DNA from: Metellina segmentata
Lineage: Eukaryota > Arthropoda > Arachnida > Araneae > Tetragnathidae
Assembly (NCBI GenBank): GCA_947359465.1
Contig: OX375883.1
Location: 89,708,911-89,772,910 of the forward strand
Direction of reading: 5' to 3'
DNA: 64,000 nucleotides
Position 1 is the stretch's first letter. Every line of letters begins with the position of its first letter. The position numbers and the translations under genes were made by a program. The notes under the pieces are model-generated. The model had not been told where the DNA came from and did no database searches. It saw only the letters and a program-made list of their open reading frames with translations. Below are positions 1 through 13,109 of this stretch, one piece after another.

Positions 1-8
1 GGCTAGTA

Positions 9-835
9 CAGGGTGTCCTATAGGTTCCCGTACACCAACTTAAAAAAAAAATTTATTGCTCGTGTTTTTTTTAATTATTGAATTTTATCGTCTGTTTATA
101 GTTTTATCGACACTTTCTTCGTTTGATTTTATTCGCACTCAAGTTGTGCGATAATAAAGTTCCACGCCATTTTGTTCTTCATTGCAAGAGGAATTTATCA
201 CGCATTCAGAGAATTTCGCTGTTTGAGGCCTATTTTGAATGTAAATCATAAGAAAGATGTACAGAATTTTGGCGACATATATATCCAAATGATGCAATAC
301 CGAGTAAAGATACTCTATATCAACTTATTCAACAATTTGTTGCATTATTAGAAGTGAATGAACGAGACTCTTGGTTCCAACAAGACGTTGTAACCTGTCA
401 TACAAGTTATGAAACCATGGGCATGCTTCAAGACTTTTTTAGCGATCGACTCGTCTCAAGAAACCTTTCGCCACCTCGTTCCCTGATCTGCGCATTCCTG
501 ACTTTTTTTCTGTGGGGATATTTATAGAACAAAGTTTATGAAGATAATCACTTAACAATAGGTGATCTGAAAATTGTCATTAGTCACAGGATACTAGAAG
601 TCACTCCCAGCATCTTGAAAGGAGTTTCTGAAAATATGCGCAAACGTCTTCAGATTTCCCTCCAGGAAAAGGGCGGAATCTTTCATCATTTATTATAAAT
701 GTAATTCCAAATTTTTTTCCTACGTTATGTCAAAAGTGCTTTTCACCATTTGCATAAAAATAACTGTTTTAAAGTTTGTTAATTTTGTATAGTAAATTAA
801 CGAATCGTCAGTACGGGAACTTTTCAGACACTCTG
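9..835 (+). mobile_element. Tc1/mariner-superfamily element, internally deleted
   Basis: Both ends carry a 25-bp imperfect terminal inverted repeat (TIR). It starts CAGGGTGTCC on the left and CAGAGTGTCT on the reverse of the right, and both copies finish in TTCCCGTAC. TA dinucleotides flank it at 7-8 and 836-837, the usual target duplication of this superfamily. The interior holds two blocks of a transposase with the linker between them missing, so the copy is non-autonomous. The bases just left of it read GGCTAG, which could be the end of a Helitron cut by the window edge. Confidence 0.85.
180..699 (+). pseudogene. mariner-type transposase remnant
   Basis: Forward translation gives an N-terminal block resembling the helix-turn-helix region of arthropod IS630/mariner transposases (residues such as FWRHIYPNDA). 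A catalytic-core block follows, with WFQQD, TCHTS, FFSDRLVSRNL and PPRS, then FFLWGY. In this family the D of FQQD is the second catalytic aspartate. The middle third that should hold the first aspartate is absent. The PPRS stretch is followed by an altered frame and there is a stop at about 526. Downstream residues continue to a stop near 699, just inside the right TIR. It is non-functional and no ATG is assignable. Confidence 0.75.
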
Positions 836-1600
836 TATATAATTAATATTTGGAATAACGTGGTTATTATTAAGGGAAAAACTACGGATAAAATTATCAG
901 TTTTACAACGATTCAAATTTGAACAAGATCTCGATGAGTTTTCTGATGAATGTCCATCAAGATATGATCTTGTTCATCAAGATATGATCTTGTTCATCAA
1001 GATATGATCAGTTTTGTTTATGAAGAGACAATTTAGAGACAGCTATCAGCTACAGCTAAAAAAAACAACGTTGTTCACACGGCAAAATAATGTTTTAAGG
1101 TAACTCTAATTTGCACCATGTGCTTGTATTTGGACAGCAGAAGCAAAATCTTCTAAAATCGTATGGTTTGTTTTCGCGAAATTTTCTCTCATACGAAACT
1201 AAATTTTCACTGATCTCATAATATATTTGCTGAATTATCTATTTGTAAATTCTAGCTAAGAGATCTGAAATAGCACGTTTTGTTATGAACTTAGCCATCC
1301 AATCAAAGTAATTACAAGGATGAATGTAATAGCTATAGTTATCAATTCTGGGTGATATCAAATTACTCTTTAGTTACATTCTGTTAGTGACATTCCTCTA
1401 GTTGAGAGCTTCTGAGCTCTGATACATCATGTGAAATAGAAGATGATGTTCCTTGGAGAGTAAAATTATATGTAAAGAGCCCTTCTAATGTTTCTTCTGT
1501 TGATTTAATATGAATGGGTTTCGAATTTTATAATAGTAAGGTTTATGTTACAAAAAATACTTATTCAGTTCTTTCTCAAAAGAGTTACACGTCAACACGT
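836..1600. other. no gene seen; AT-rich spacer
   Basis: Stops are dense in all frames and no recognisable protein or transposon end is seen. The only structure is the short 20-bp tandem array listed separately. Confidence 0.6.
955..1010. repeat. 20-bp tandem repeat, 2.8 copies
   Basis: The unit CATCAAGATATGATCTTGTT is repeated head to tail at 955, 975 and 995, the last copy truncated. The core AAGATATGATCTT is itself nearly palindromic. Confidence 0.9.
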
Positions 1601-2280
1601 CATTATAGACCAAATGAATGATATAGCAGGACTTTTATGTCAAGTTAAATGTAGGTGCATGTAATGTTTGTACTGTGAAGCGTGTTTCCTGTACATATTC
1701 CGAACGTGAGAACACTTTTTAATTGTTTTTCGAATGCGATTTCAACATTTTCCTAACAAATATTCTAAAGAAGGTATTCTGATTTTTTATATGATAGTTG
1801 ATTGGATAACGCAAATTAGATTAAACTTTGGGCGTTGTCAAAACGGCGATAAAACATACTTAGAGTAATACAGATATATATCATAACAGATCTTTTGAGT
1901 AGTGGATGAAAGTCCGTCTGGTTTGTTTACACTGAAAATCCTTCTCTAAGCCGCATATATAATGATGGAATACTCATTTACAAAAGTAGCAGTTTTAACA
2001 GGCGGGATTCCAATTCCGATAACTCAGAAAAGTAGATTCTTACAAGAAATGATCCAATGCTAGAAATAAGGGGGAAATAGTTGGATTTAAAGCTAAAGAC
2101 GATTTCTACAATCAAGCTGTAAAATAAATAAAAACCAAAATCACTGGCGGAGACAAAAATATTTTATGAAAACAACCGTCAAGTGATAAGTTCAATATTA
2201 TTCCAGTAAGAATATCAAGCAATTAATAGCTCTCAGAAAACAAAGATTGTTTCTATTAATTAAGCAATCGCGTAATTGAG

Positions 2281-2750
2281 AGAACAGAAAATCCGTTATA
2301 CAAATACCACACCTATTGTTCAGTTTCAATATCACTTAAAATCAATGAAAATAGAGGATTACAATAGATTTTAAACAACAAAGACCATTTTTACGTTACA
2401 CACATAGCAGCGGCATTTTCTCTCAGGATAAATATAGGTGGCTGCAGTGCTCTTATTGTGGAACTGTTTCAGTTCCTATACCGAACAACTTAGCTTGATT
2501 CTTTGAATGCGAATCACGAGAACAGAAAATCCGTTATACAAATACCACACCTATTGTTCAGTTTCAATATCACTTAAAATCAATGAAAATAGAGGATTAC
2601 AATAGATTTTAAACAACAAAGACCATTTTTACGTTACACACATAGCAGCGGCATTTTCTCTCAGGATAAATATAGGTGGCTGCAGTGCTCTTATTGTGGA
2701 ACTGTTTCAGTTCCTATACCGAACAACTTAGCTTGATTCTTTGAATGCGA
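2281..2750. repeat. near-identical 238-bp tandem duplication
   Basis: The block beginning AGAACAGAAAATCCG at 2281 starts again at 2519 and runs to about 2750 with almost no differences. This is a much younger event than the surrounding diverged units. A two-copy collapse or expansion in an assembly would look the same, so copy number is uncertain. Confidence 0.92.
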
Positions 2751-3593
2751 TTTCAAAATAATTCCAAACAAATATTCCAAAAAATGATTTCTGAATTTAT
2801 TTATAATAGTTGATTGGTAAACGTCACTTAGATTGAAAGTCAAACGTCACACAAACGGAGATGTTTTACATTTAACACACCTAAAATCACGATAAACAAC
2901 ATTTTAACCTTATCTACTTACCTATAAACCTTGCATAACAGTAGAGCGTTTGGGTAAACGAAATTAAAATTTCCATCATTTGCTAGTTTGTTTGCACTGA
3001 CAATTTTTAATATAATAATAGCATAATCCCAATAGTTCTATCAATTTCTTTTTACATTAGTAGCAATCAGTGAAATCAATGAAAATAGACGGCTATAATG
3101 GATTTTAAAGACCATTTTAACGTTATACACATAATATTTGCATTTTCTGTTAGGTTAAATGTAGGTGATTGTAGTGTTCTTAGTGTGGAACTAATTTTAA
3201 TTTCCTATTCCGATCAACTTGGCTTGATACTTTGATTACGATTTAAAACCAATTCCAAACCAAAAATTCCAAAAAATGAGTTCTGAATTGATTTATAATA
3301 GTTTTTTGTGGTCAACATCTCTTAGTTTGAAAGTCGAATGTCACCAAAACGGAGACGTTTTACATTTAACACCCCCTACATTTACAGTAAACAACATTTT
3401 AACCAAACCTACCTACTTGTAACACTGGTATTACGGAAAACCATTTGGATAACCAAAACGGAGAAAAATTTAAGGCTACATTTTAAGGTAACCCCAATAT
3501 ACATCCAGTGAGAGTATTTTGTTAACGGAAATAAAATATACACATTCCCCATTTGGGTTTGTTTTACATTGAAAAAAAAATTCCCTCTCAATA

Positions 3594-3650
3594 TACTAAA
3601 TACAAATACTAAATTACTAAATACTAAATACTCAATTACTAAATACAAAT
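3594..3650. repeat. short ATACTAAAT-type simple repeat
   Basis: Overlapping ATACTAAAT and ACTAAATAC words follow one another for about 55 bases. The tract is low complexity with no function implied. Confidence 0.7.
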
Positions 3651-4339
3651 TTTAAGCAATTCCAAAAATTAAATTAATGACAATCTATTCTACACGACTA
3701 ATTCAACATTGAAAGGAATTAACTCTCCAGTATTGTCAAAACAGTGATAAATCAAAATTATTTTTAACAGGATATAGTTTCTTCTTTAAATGTTCAGCTT
3801 ATGTTTACACCGAATACCTCTCTTCTCTACTTCTTAAAACTAACTTCGAATTGAATAAACCATCTTTCTGCGAATGGCTAATGACTTAAAACTACATGGT
3901 ATGATCGTAATTTAATTTTAACTCCACGAGGACATTCTAAAATGACGTCACAGCTCCAAAGCGTTTCCAACCTAAATCCTTTGTCTGAAAATGACAACTA
4001 CAATTCTATTTTTATGACTCTTATACCGAAAATAATAAATGTTCCAAACCTGTAGTTAAAACTAAACTCTTTTAACGATCGAGCATCTCGAAGTGTCAGC
4101 TTATTTATGATGGATCATCTCGAATGTTTCCCAAGTCCCGCAGATAATTCTCGTATCTGCCATCTTTCGTAAAATGTTGATAAACCACGTTAATGCCTGG
4201 AGCGGACTCGTCTATCGTGCAGGGACCTTCAGCCTTTAGTCAAATGTTAAAGTGCGACATAGTCTGGTATTTTACGAAAGAGTTATTCATGGAAAGTCAT
4301 TTCTATCAGATTGTTTAGGTTATTGTTTTGAGAACTAAG

Positions 4340-5000
4340 GCTTTTTTTAATTTTCAGTTTAAACCACTGCAAAATGTTCTTCCTGTGCTTGAATAGATCT
4401 CGCCGATAGCCTTAAAATTATACCACGCACTGTCTTAATTCGCTCATGTTTGTCCAAATTAAACACAAAAGCTGTTCACAAAAATGAATCAAAAAAAAAT
4501 ATTATGTTGAAAACATTGCGAAACGTTCTTTGCATACTCCAATAGACTTCATCGAGAGTTTTAAAATAGTACCATGCACAGTCGTGTTTCGCAAGCATTT
4601 CTCGAAATAAATGATGGTATCGTCGAAAGTGTTCACCAGTTCAAATAAAAAGAATAAAAAAAAAGACATTTTCTGTTCCAACCACTTCAAAATATTTCTC
4701 GTATGCTGGTATATAACTCATCAAGAACTGCAAAATATACCATGGATAGTCGTGTTGCGTTTCACGATTGTCCAGATAAACCACGGTATTGTCAAAAAAA
4801 GTTCACAGGCTCACATGAAATTTTATTTAACGCTGTGTTCAAACACTACTGTTTTTGTATACTTGATAGATCTGGACGAGAGCTTTAAAATTATACTACA
4901 CAGTCTTGTTGCGATTACTGTTGTGTAGGTAAACGGAATCATTATGAAATTGTTCACCGGTTTACAAGAATTCTCTTGATATTCTTTTCAAACACAGTGA
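4340..5000. repeat. diverged satellite, about 155-bp period, four units
   Basis: A motif resembling TTAAAATTATACCACGCAC-AGTC recurs at about 4412, 4560, 4731 and 4884, giving spacings of 148, 171 and 153. Each unit also carries a TAGATCT-CGAGAG-like string before it and a GTTCACCGGTT-like string after it. A weaker copy is at about 5400-5460 (GATGCCATTTGCAGTCGTG). Short ORFs here are frame shadows of the repeat. The units are old and clearly diverged. Confidence 0.7.
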
Positions 5001-5703
5001 AGTGTGTTATTCATGTAGTGAGCAACTCTGCACTAAAACTGCAATAACGGAACTCTTGATTTGATAACAAACTATTTATTTAATTTAATGGACAGAAAGA
5101 CAAATACGGTTACACAAATTACACAGTTATTTTCTCTAAACCAATATCTCTGGAACACTCAAAAAACATCTATCTTAAAACTCGCAATCGTCAACTCTCT
5201 GTTCTATTAAATTTCTCGTAACTCGATACCGGAATGTGACTGACTCCAGCCAGTCTTGCCCCGCATTCCTACAACAATGCAACTGGCTCATAGTAGTCTC
5301 GTTGCTCTTATAATAAGCTCTTTCCAGACTAGTAGACAACTACCGTGGACTAGTATTCCTACATTCATATATTTTAGTCGATTTTGTTCGGATATGTAAA
5401 ACGATGCCATTTGCAGTCGTGTTGCATTCACGGTTGCCGAGATCGAAAGTGAAGACACAGATTGACAGGGACACACCCAAAAAAATTGTATGGTCTCTCA
5501 GCAAATAGAAGTGGCATCCGTCAATCGCTTAAGATTCACGGAATGATTTGGAGCTGTTCTTGCATTTACACTTGAAGCTCCACACGATTGTTGCAAGTCA
5601 GTCATTACAAAATTTGTGATGCTCCATCACTTGAGAAATTTGCGTTGCGAATGGAGAAGAAAAAACATCAATTTTCCAATATGACACAAGCAGGGCCGTC
5701 AAT

Positions 5704-6652
5704 TATTAAGTCATCCGGAAAGTTCTGCGCGTTTTAAAATTGAAGCTAGCTTTGTTATTATCATTTCGCTAAAGCTAATAAGGAGTGACCTTGATTGTAG
5801 CAGATGTCTAAATTCGGTCTTTTCTGCTTACACTGCATGATTGTAGCATGTGTTGTGGCATAATTTTTGTTTCACTGCAGTGCTAAGAATGGAGAACCAG
5901 AAAGTTAATTTAATACATATTATGCTCTTTTATTTTAAGAAAGGAAAAAATGCTGGAAAAAATGCAGACTGTTCGTAAAGTGTGTGCTGTTTTTTGATAT
6001 AGAGTTGTTTCTGAGGCCACAGTTCGAAGATGGTTTGTTAAATTTGAGCGTGGAAATTTCAGCCTCGAAGATGATGCACGCTCTGGACGACCATCCTCGC
6101 TTTCTGTATGGTGAAACTACAAAGGAATTGTTTATTATGAATTGTTGTCATCAAATCAGACAATAAATTCGGAAAAATACTGTTCTCAAATGGCAGTATT
6201 AAAATCAGAAATCGAAGCAAAGAGTCCAGAACTGACCAATCGTCGAGCCATCGTCTTCCAGCATGACAACGCTCGGCCCCACATTTCGCTGAATATCAGA
6301 CAAAGACTTATTGAGTATGGCTGAGATGTTTTGTGTTACCCCCATTTCTTGACCTTCTCATATTCACCAGACCTTGGCCCTCAGATTTTCACCTCTTCAG
6401 GTCACTTCAAAATTCTTTGAACGGCCTGGAGTTGAATTCTTTGGAGACTGTCAAACAGCACCTCGATAACTTCTTTACAAATAAGCCTAATGATTTAAAA
6501 AAAAAAAGAAATTTTCCAGCTACCAGAAAGGTAGCAAAAATTCATAGAACAAAATGGGGCTTATGTGATTTAATAAAATTTTCTTATGTTTTTGTACTTC
6601 TTCGTTGGTATTTATCTTAAAAAACCCTCAGAACCTTCCGGATTACCCGATA
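5704..6652 (+). mobile_element. mariner-family element
   Basis: The terminal inverted repeats begin TATTAAGTCATCCGGAAAGT and, on the reverse of the right end, TATCGGGTAATCCGGAAGGT. They agree at 19 of 24 positions, including the flanking TA. The element is shorter than an intact mariner of about 1.3 kb because the transposase middle is deleted. Confidence 0.82.
5889..6620 (+). pseudogene. mariner transposase, deleted and frameshifted
   Basis: The reading starts at ATG 5889 (MENQKVN...), matching the short N-terminus of mariner transposases. In another frame follows ATVRRWFVKFERGNFSLED and DARSGRPSS, the end of the paired HTH region. The core resumes with KSPELTNRR, AIVFQHDNARPHIS (second catalytic aspartate), then a frame change to a C-terminal block (LNSLETVKQHLDNFF) ending at 6620. 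The segment with the first aspartate is missing, and stops and shifts interrupt the rest. It resembles SETMAR-like and irritans-type mariners by the HDNARPH signature. Not functional. Confidence 0.82.
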
Positions 6653-6762
6653 CATTCGCTAGATTTCACCCAAATATATTTCTATTAGTACAATTTTTTC
6701 GGAAAATTAATCCGTTATTGTGGAAAAGGGAGACATAAATATGAGACTTTACACAAATAATA

Positions 6763-7390
6763 CACTGTATGGACAAAATTATTTGGACACTGCATGTTTT
6801 TCAGAAAAAATGCTACATTATTCTATTTAGTAACAGGTAGGCCCTTCTTTTCGGCTTGTATTACAGCTGCCAACACTTGGTGCCAAACAAGTTCTCACTT
6901 GGTGCCAAACAAGAACGTCACACATGCCCACAACATGATGTTGTGGTCTGGGGTGCCATCTCCTTTGATAGCCGGACCTCTTTGGTAGTCATTTCTGTCA
7001 CACTTACAGCACAACGGTACGTAGACGATATTCTTCGACTGGTTGGGTTACCGTTCATTTAACGACACCCTGGACTTACTTTTCAACAAGATAATGCCCG
7101 ACCTCACACGGCACGTGTTGCTATGAACAGTCTTCAAGCTTTCTCAACACTTCCTTGGCCAGCTAGGTCTCCTGATCTCTCTCCCATTGAACATATTTGG
7201 GACGTTATGGGAAGGCGATTGCAGCCATCCCGGAATGTTGACCATTTAGCCCGACAGTTGGAGGCAATTTGGCAAGAAATTCTGCAGGATACCATCTGGG
7301 AACTTTTTCAGTATAAGCTACGCCTGTTGACAGCCTGCATCCAGGCCAGAGGTGGATCAACGTCTTATTGACTTCCTCACTTTGTAAAGG
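6763..7390 (+). mobile_element. Tc1-like element, left end and core retained
   Basis: A left TIR-like start (CACTGTATGGACAAAATTAT) follows TA at 6761-6762. The body encodes a Tc1-type transposase ending at 7371. No matching right TIR is seen; sequence after about 7390 passes into a 260-bp tandem repeat, so the right end may have been lost when that array formed. Confidence 0.7.
6790..7371 (+). pseudogene. Tc1-like transposase, 5' truncated and frameshifted
   Basis: Three overlapping open stretches cover the catalytic half. They show a VVVWGAISFDSRTSLV-like strand, then FQQDNARPHTA (second aspartate of the DDE triad), LPWPARSPDLSPIEHIWD (third, glutamate), a linker, and the C-terminal IQARGGSTSY followed by a stop at 7371. 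Spacing between the D and E fits a DD34E Tc1 transposase. The DNA-binding half is missing, and a stop after the GLPFI segment (about 7060) breaks the frame. Non-functional relic. Confidence 0.85.
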
Positions 7391-7438
7391 TCAAACTCTG
7401 AAATAAACCATTCAATTGTTCTGCAATTTTTATCGTTT

Positions 7439-8196
7439 GGTTTTCTATGTATGTTCTCCACATCCACCAATTTTTATTGCAATCATGCAACTCATTTTTG
7501 GTGCTTCAATTTTTTTTGTTATAGATTATAGTATTTGGTACACCTGTGTGCAGTACTCAAAACGGCTTGAGATTCTTATTTGCATTGAATGTCGTAGTGG
7601 GTAACTAGTACCTAATTGAAGTTAAATAATGGTGACCAGTCAGTGCCTAACGCTAAGAAAAAATAGAACTAAAAGTGAAGTGACCCAAAGTGACCCAAGG
7701 TTTTCTATGTATTTTCTCCACATCCACCAATTTTTATTGCAATCATGCAACTCATTTTTGGTGCTTCAATTTTTTTTGTTATAGATTATAGTATTTGGTA
7801 CACCTGTGTGCAGTACTCAAAACGGCTTGAGATTCTTATTTGCATTGAATGTCGTAGTGGGTAACTAGTACCTAATTGAAGTTAAATAATGGTGACCAGT
7901 CAGTGCCTAACGCTAAGAAAAAATAGAACTAAAAGTGAAGTGACCCAAAGTGACCCAAGGTTTTCTATGTATTTTCTCCACATCCACCAATTTTTATTGC
8001 AATCATGCAACTCCTTTTTGGTGCTTCAATTTTTTTTTGTTATATATTATAGTATTTGGTACTCTTCTGTGCAGTACTCAAAACGGCTTGAGATTCTTAT
8101 TTTCATTGAATGTCGTAGTGGTAAACCAGTACATAATTGAAGTTAAATAATGGTGACCAGTCAGTGCCTAACGCTAAGAAAAAATAGAACTAAAAA
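7439..8196. repeat. 260-bp tandem repeat, three copies
   Basis: Units start at 7439, 7699 and 7959 (landmark TTTTCTATGTATTTTCTCC). Copies 1 and 2 are nearly identical; copy 3 has more substitutions and loses the last bases. The first unit directly follows the Tc1 relic, so the unit may include that element's old 3' flank. Small ORFs repeated inside it are shadows. Confidence 0.93.
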
Positions 8197-9800
8197 CTGG
8201 TGTTAAGAATGAACATAATTTTCAATCCCTACATGCAAAAGATTAAAGGTATAGTCCGACACCGAGATATAGTTATTTCAATCATATAATTTTAAGGAGG
8301 CTATTCTTTAAATGAGTTGATAGTTTGAAAGGTAAGCAAATCCCTTCTATAACTGATGTCTTCAATACGGATTATGGATCTAAGTTAATCACTCGGTGTC
8401 TAAAGCGATTTCAATGCTAAAGAGTTAAGTGGGGAAGGGAACCAATTGTGGTGATCGTAATTCCTGGTTTTGTTTATGGAAGCTATCCCCTAACGATATA
8501 TCACACCGTTTTAGAAATCGACTGATCCAAGGTTGACTACTTTATCGTTGGAGCCACACTATACTAGGACAGAGTGAGTTAAACTTTAACTTAACATATG
8601 CTTACTCCCTTAAGTGTTTGTTCATCTGTAATTTATTTTCTCACATAGTGTTAATGAGGCCATGGAGAACCTGGCTCCGAAGGGTCCTCAATCTCCGGTA
8701 ATGACAGCATAATACTTGATTCGCCCACTATTCCGATATGGTTACAAAGACTGTTGGTCTAAGAAATTTAGCTCTAGCTATTTTTTTGTTGCTAGCTATT
8801 TTTAAAAAAAAAGCGATTTTATTTTTGAAAAGAGAGGATGCATGAGAGATGACGATTTTTTAATGACATATTGTTACAAATTGTTCCCTGACGATCTATC
8901 ACACCTTTTTAAAAATCAAGTGACCCAAGGTTTCGTTCAAACCGCACTATCTAACACTAATCTCGATATAGTTTTTTAAAAATTACGTTGAGGAATGGGT
9001 CGTACTAACCATTTCCCTTCGTGCAACCCAATTTAAACTAGCCTTTGAAATATAGTTGTCAAGAGGTAGAACATTCGAATTTATTTGACCGGTTAGTGTG
9101 ATCAGTTTTGAGCATGCTCAAGAACGATACAATTTCACTCACGAGAGGATCAATATCAGATGAGCGGATTTGTTCACTTCGAAGACGTCATTTGGATTAG
9201 CTCAATGTCCTATATGGTCACCAACACTATCCCCTAAAGTGTGAAATTTGTGGACTGTTAAGTGCAGCTATCATAAAGGAATTTCTTTTTCGCACAGTAG
9301 AGATGACTGAGAAAAGAAAGGATTTTGCTACTTTATTAATTCTGATAACTTTCAGATGCCGAACATGAAATCTTCTTCAAAATTGTTGAAGGTATTTTAA
9401 TTTGTTCAGACGTCCGAGATAAGTCAATAAACATTCAAGTCTATAGATAGAACAAAGACGCAAGTCAAAACAAGAGACAGAATAATAAAACCTCATCACA
9501 AAGAGTCTTTAAGCCGGGTTTGCACCGGAGTTCCATATACATTTTTTTCCCTTTTTGAGGCGAGGACGTTTTACGTTCCCCTATAGTCGAATTCTCCTTC
9601 CTTACCTCCTTCAAATGTGCTCGGATGAACACGCCGTGGCCCTTTTGCGGTATGTTGAAGGAAACATTGAGTATAAGTTCAATTAAAAAAGGAACGGAAC
9701 AATTAATTTAAAGTTAGGTTTATTTACAAGTTAGTTATAAATGTTACAGACAAGTTTCAAGATAATTGGATAGTTTAACCTTAAATTATTAGTTTACAGA
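8197..9800. other. no gene recognised; weak internal duplication
   Basis: There are no long ORFs. A block near 8485-8545 (CCCTAACGATATATCACACC, then AGAAATCGACTGATCCAAGG) recurs in diverged form near 8880-8940, about 395 bp away. A CGATATAGTT-type word near 8265 also recurs near 8960. This suggests an old duplicated non-coding repeat, but nothing more can be said. Confidence 0.5.
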
Positions 9801-9810
9801 AGAGCTATTG

Positions 9811-10304
9811 GGTACGAGCAAAATGCCTACGCAAGGCCTCCCCTGTTATTCTGTCCACTCTCGCTTCCCGTTTCTCCAAAACACCCAGGTGATTCTTCAC
9901 GACAGCCCTCCAAGGGGTCGTACCCAAGTTGCCAGCTGGCAACGTCTCAAGGGTGCTCGGGGCCGGACTGTACACCTATGCTGACCCATTTTTTCGTCCC
10001 TTTTTTAGCAAAAAAGGGACGAAAAGGGGTTTTTTACCTATCACAAACTATTACCTTATCAACACTTTTTTCGGTGTAAATGCTTTGTACACTTAATCGG
10101 CAACCCTCCGAGCGCACTCTTCTCACCCCTTTGTAGAGAAGAGTGATCACTTTTCATCAAGATGTCGAGTTCCTCACCCATTTCACTCCAGGCATTGTTC
10201 TTTTAGTTTTTGTCTTTGTACTCGGGTGTAGTTTGGTCCCAGAGGGTAGGCATCTGTCTAAATTGTTCTAATAATGGTATTACCAGCTCTTTCGTCCTCG
10301 CCAT
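9811..10304 (-). pseudogene. MADF-domain protein gene relic
   Basis: On the minus strand from ATG 10304 the product begins MARTKELVIPLLEQFRQMP and continues with LWD, PEYKDKN, NAWSEMGEEL. This is the first part of a MADF (Adf-1/Myb-SANT-like) DNA-binding domain with its conserved tryptophans. An in-frame TAA follows KDKN (about 10206). The frame resumes to about residue 90, then the sequence becomes AT-rich with intron-like features. A second coherent block (9811-9945) ends EALRRHFARTQ and a stop, reading like a second exon. MADF proteins are DNA-binding regulators and are also carried by PIF/Harbinger transposons. Which of the two this was cannot be told. Not functional as it stands. Confidence 0.55.
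9987..10027. repeat. hairpin in MADF relic intron-like segment
   Basis: TTTTTCGTCCCTTTTTT and AAAAAAGGGACGAAAA face each other around a short AGC loop, a strong perfect hairpin of about 17 bp per arm. It could be a very short palindromic MITE or simply a secondary structure; no TSD was identified. Confidence 0.8.
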
Positions 10305-10660
10305 TTTAATCGGATAGGTCACTCACTGGCAGTTTGGAGGGAGATGGGGTCAAAAAATCACAGACAGCGAACAGAAGACGGCGTGAGCAACCACGGGGGA
10401 CCGAATGGCATAGGTGAGCGTTAATGACAAGCAATCGTCTCGAGAAAACTCCCCAAAAGGTGCAACCCTTTGATATTTACCGACTCATGGTGGAAAACAG
10501 ATTTGGCTCTGCAAGCTCTCCAAATCGCCTCCCTAACTCGAGATCGTGACGATAAAATTAATACCTCTTCTAGGAATAGCTTCGATGTTCGGAGGGAGAG
10601 AAGTTGTGCAAATCTGGTGTAAAAGCGGCTTAAAACCGATCGCCGTAGCAAGCTATCGCT
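10305..10660. other. upstream flank of MADF relic, no gene
   Basis: An 88-codon minus-strand open stretch (10421-10687) runs through here but shows no recognisable domain and overlaps the SINE border. This is treated as non-coding 5' flank. Confidence 0.5.
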
Positions 10661-10678
10661 AAATTGAGACACTAGAAA

Positions 10679-10918
10679 GCCGACCAACCGGTATAGTGGT
10701 TAAGATGTTAGCCTCTGGATCGGAAGGATCCTGGTTTGAATCCGGGTCCAGGAATGGATGTTTGTAAACGTATGGTGTAGAGGCGGCTGGTGCACCTTAA
10801 ATCTGTCGTGGCTGAAAGTCCTCACGTTGGGTTGGTGTGGAAGTTTGGAGAGTGTTGCTTCGTCATCTGACCGTGGTTCAAAATTACGAGTTGTTGTCCT
10901 CGAATCTTTCCCTTAAGG
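10679..10918 (+). mobile_element. tRNA-headed SINE (family A), left part of split copy
   Basis: The head GCCGACCAACCGGTATAGTG and a B-box-like GGTTTGAATCC mark a tRNA-derived RNA polymerase III promoter. The body follows to CCTTAAGG at 10911-10918, where a hAT element interrupts it. The copy resumes at 14465. The outer target duplication (AAATTGAGACACTA at 10661-10674 and 14532-14545) shows both pieces are one insertion. Confidence 0.93.
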
Positions 10919-11139
10919 CAGTGCTCCCCAACCTTTTTATCTCCGTGGACCGGTCAACGTTTTTTAATTTTACCGCGGCCCGCTGAGGGAGGGACGTTGA
11001 AGGTTTATATTTTAGATTGTTTTGATTTAATAATTTTAATTTAATTGTATTTATAAACATGCCTTCAAAATAAAATACAGTCACACCAAAAAAAATTAAT
11101 ATAAAGTGATTTAATATTTTAACTCACTAGAATGCTAAA

Positions 11140-12947
<1,808 letters not shown>

Positions 12948-13109
12948 TTTTGCTAATTTGTGGGTTAAATTTGAGCAAACACAATATACTTGTACACCAA
13001 GCACTGTTAAACATGAGAAAGTACCGGTGAACAGAGAGAAGGGCGATGCACACCTTATACTTACCAAAGTCACAACGCCACTGCCACTTGCAGCCGCTCA
13101 GCTCCAGAC

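Larger units (their letters stand above)
1600..3850. repeat. diverged long-unit tandem repeat region
   Basis: Landmarks recur in the same orientation. A GTTTGTTTACACTGA-like string lies at about 1920, 2988, 3556 and 3799. A block resembling ATTCCAAACAAATATTCC lies near 1745, 2755 and 3245. A GTGTTCTTAGTGTGGAAC-like block lies near 2440, 2680 and 3173. Units are several hundred bases long, unequal in length and well diverged, as in an old satellite or amplified intron sequence. No coding capacity is seen; the 79-codon open stretch at 3409-3648 on the minus strand is low-complexity. Confidence 0.65.
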
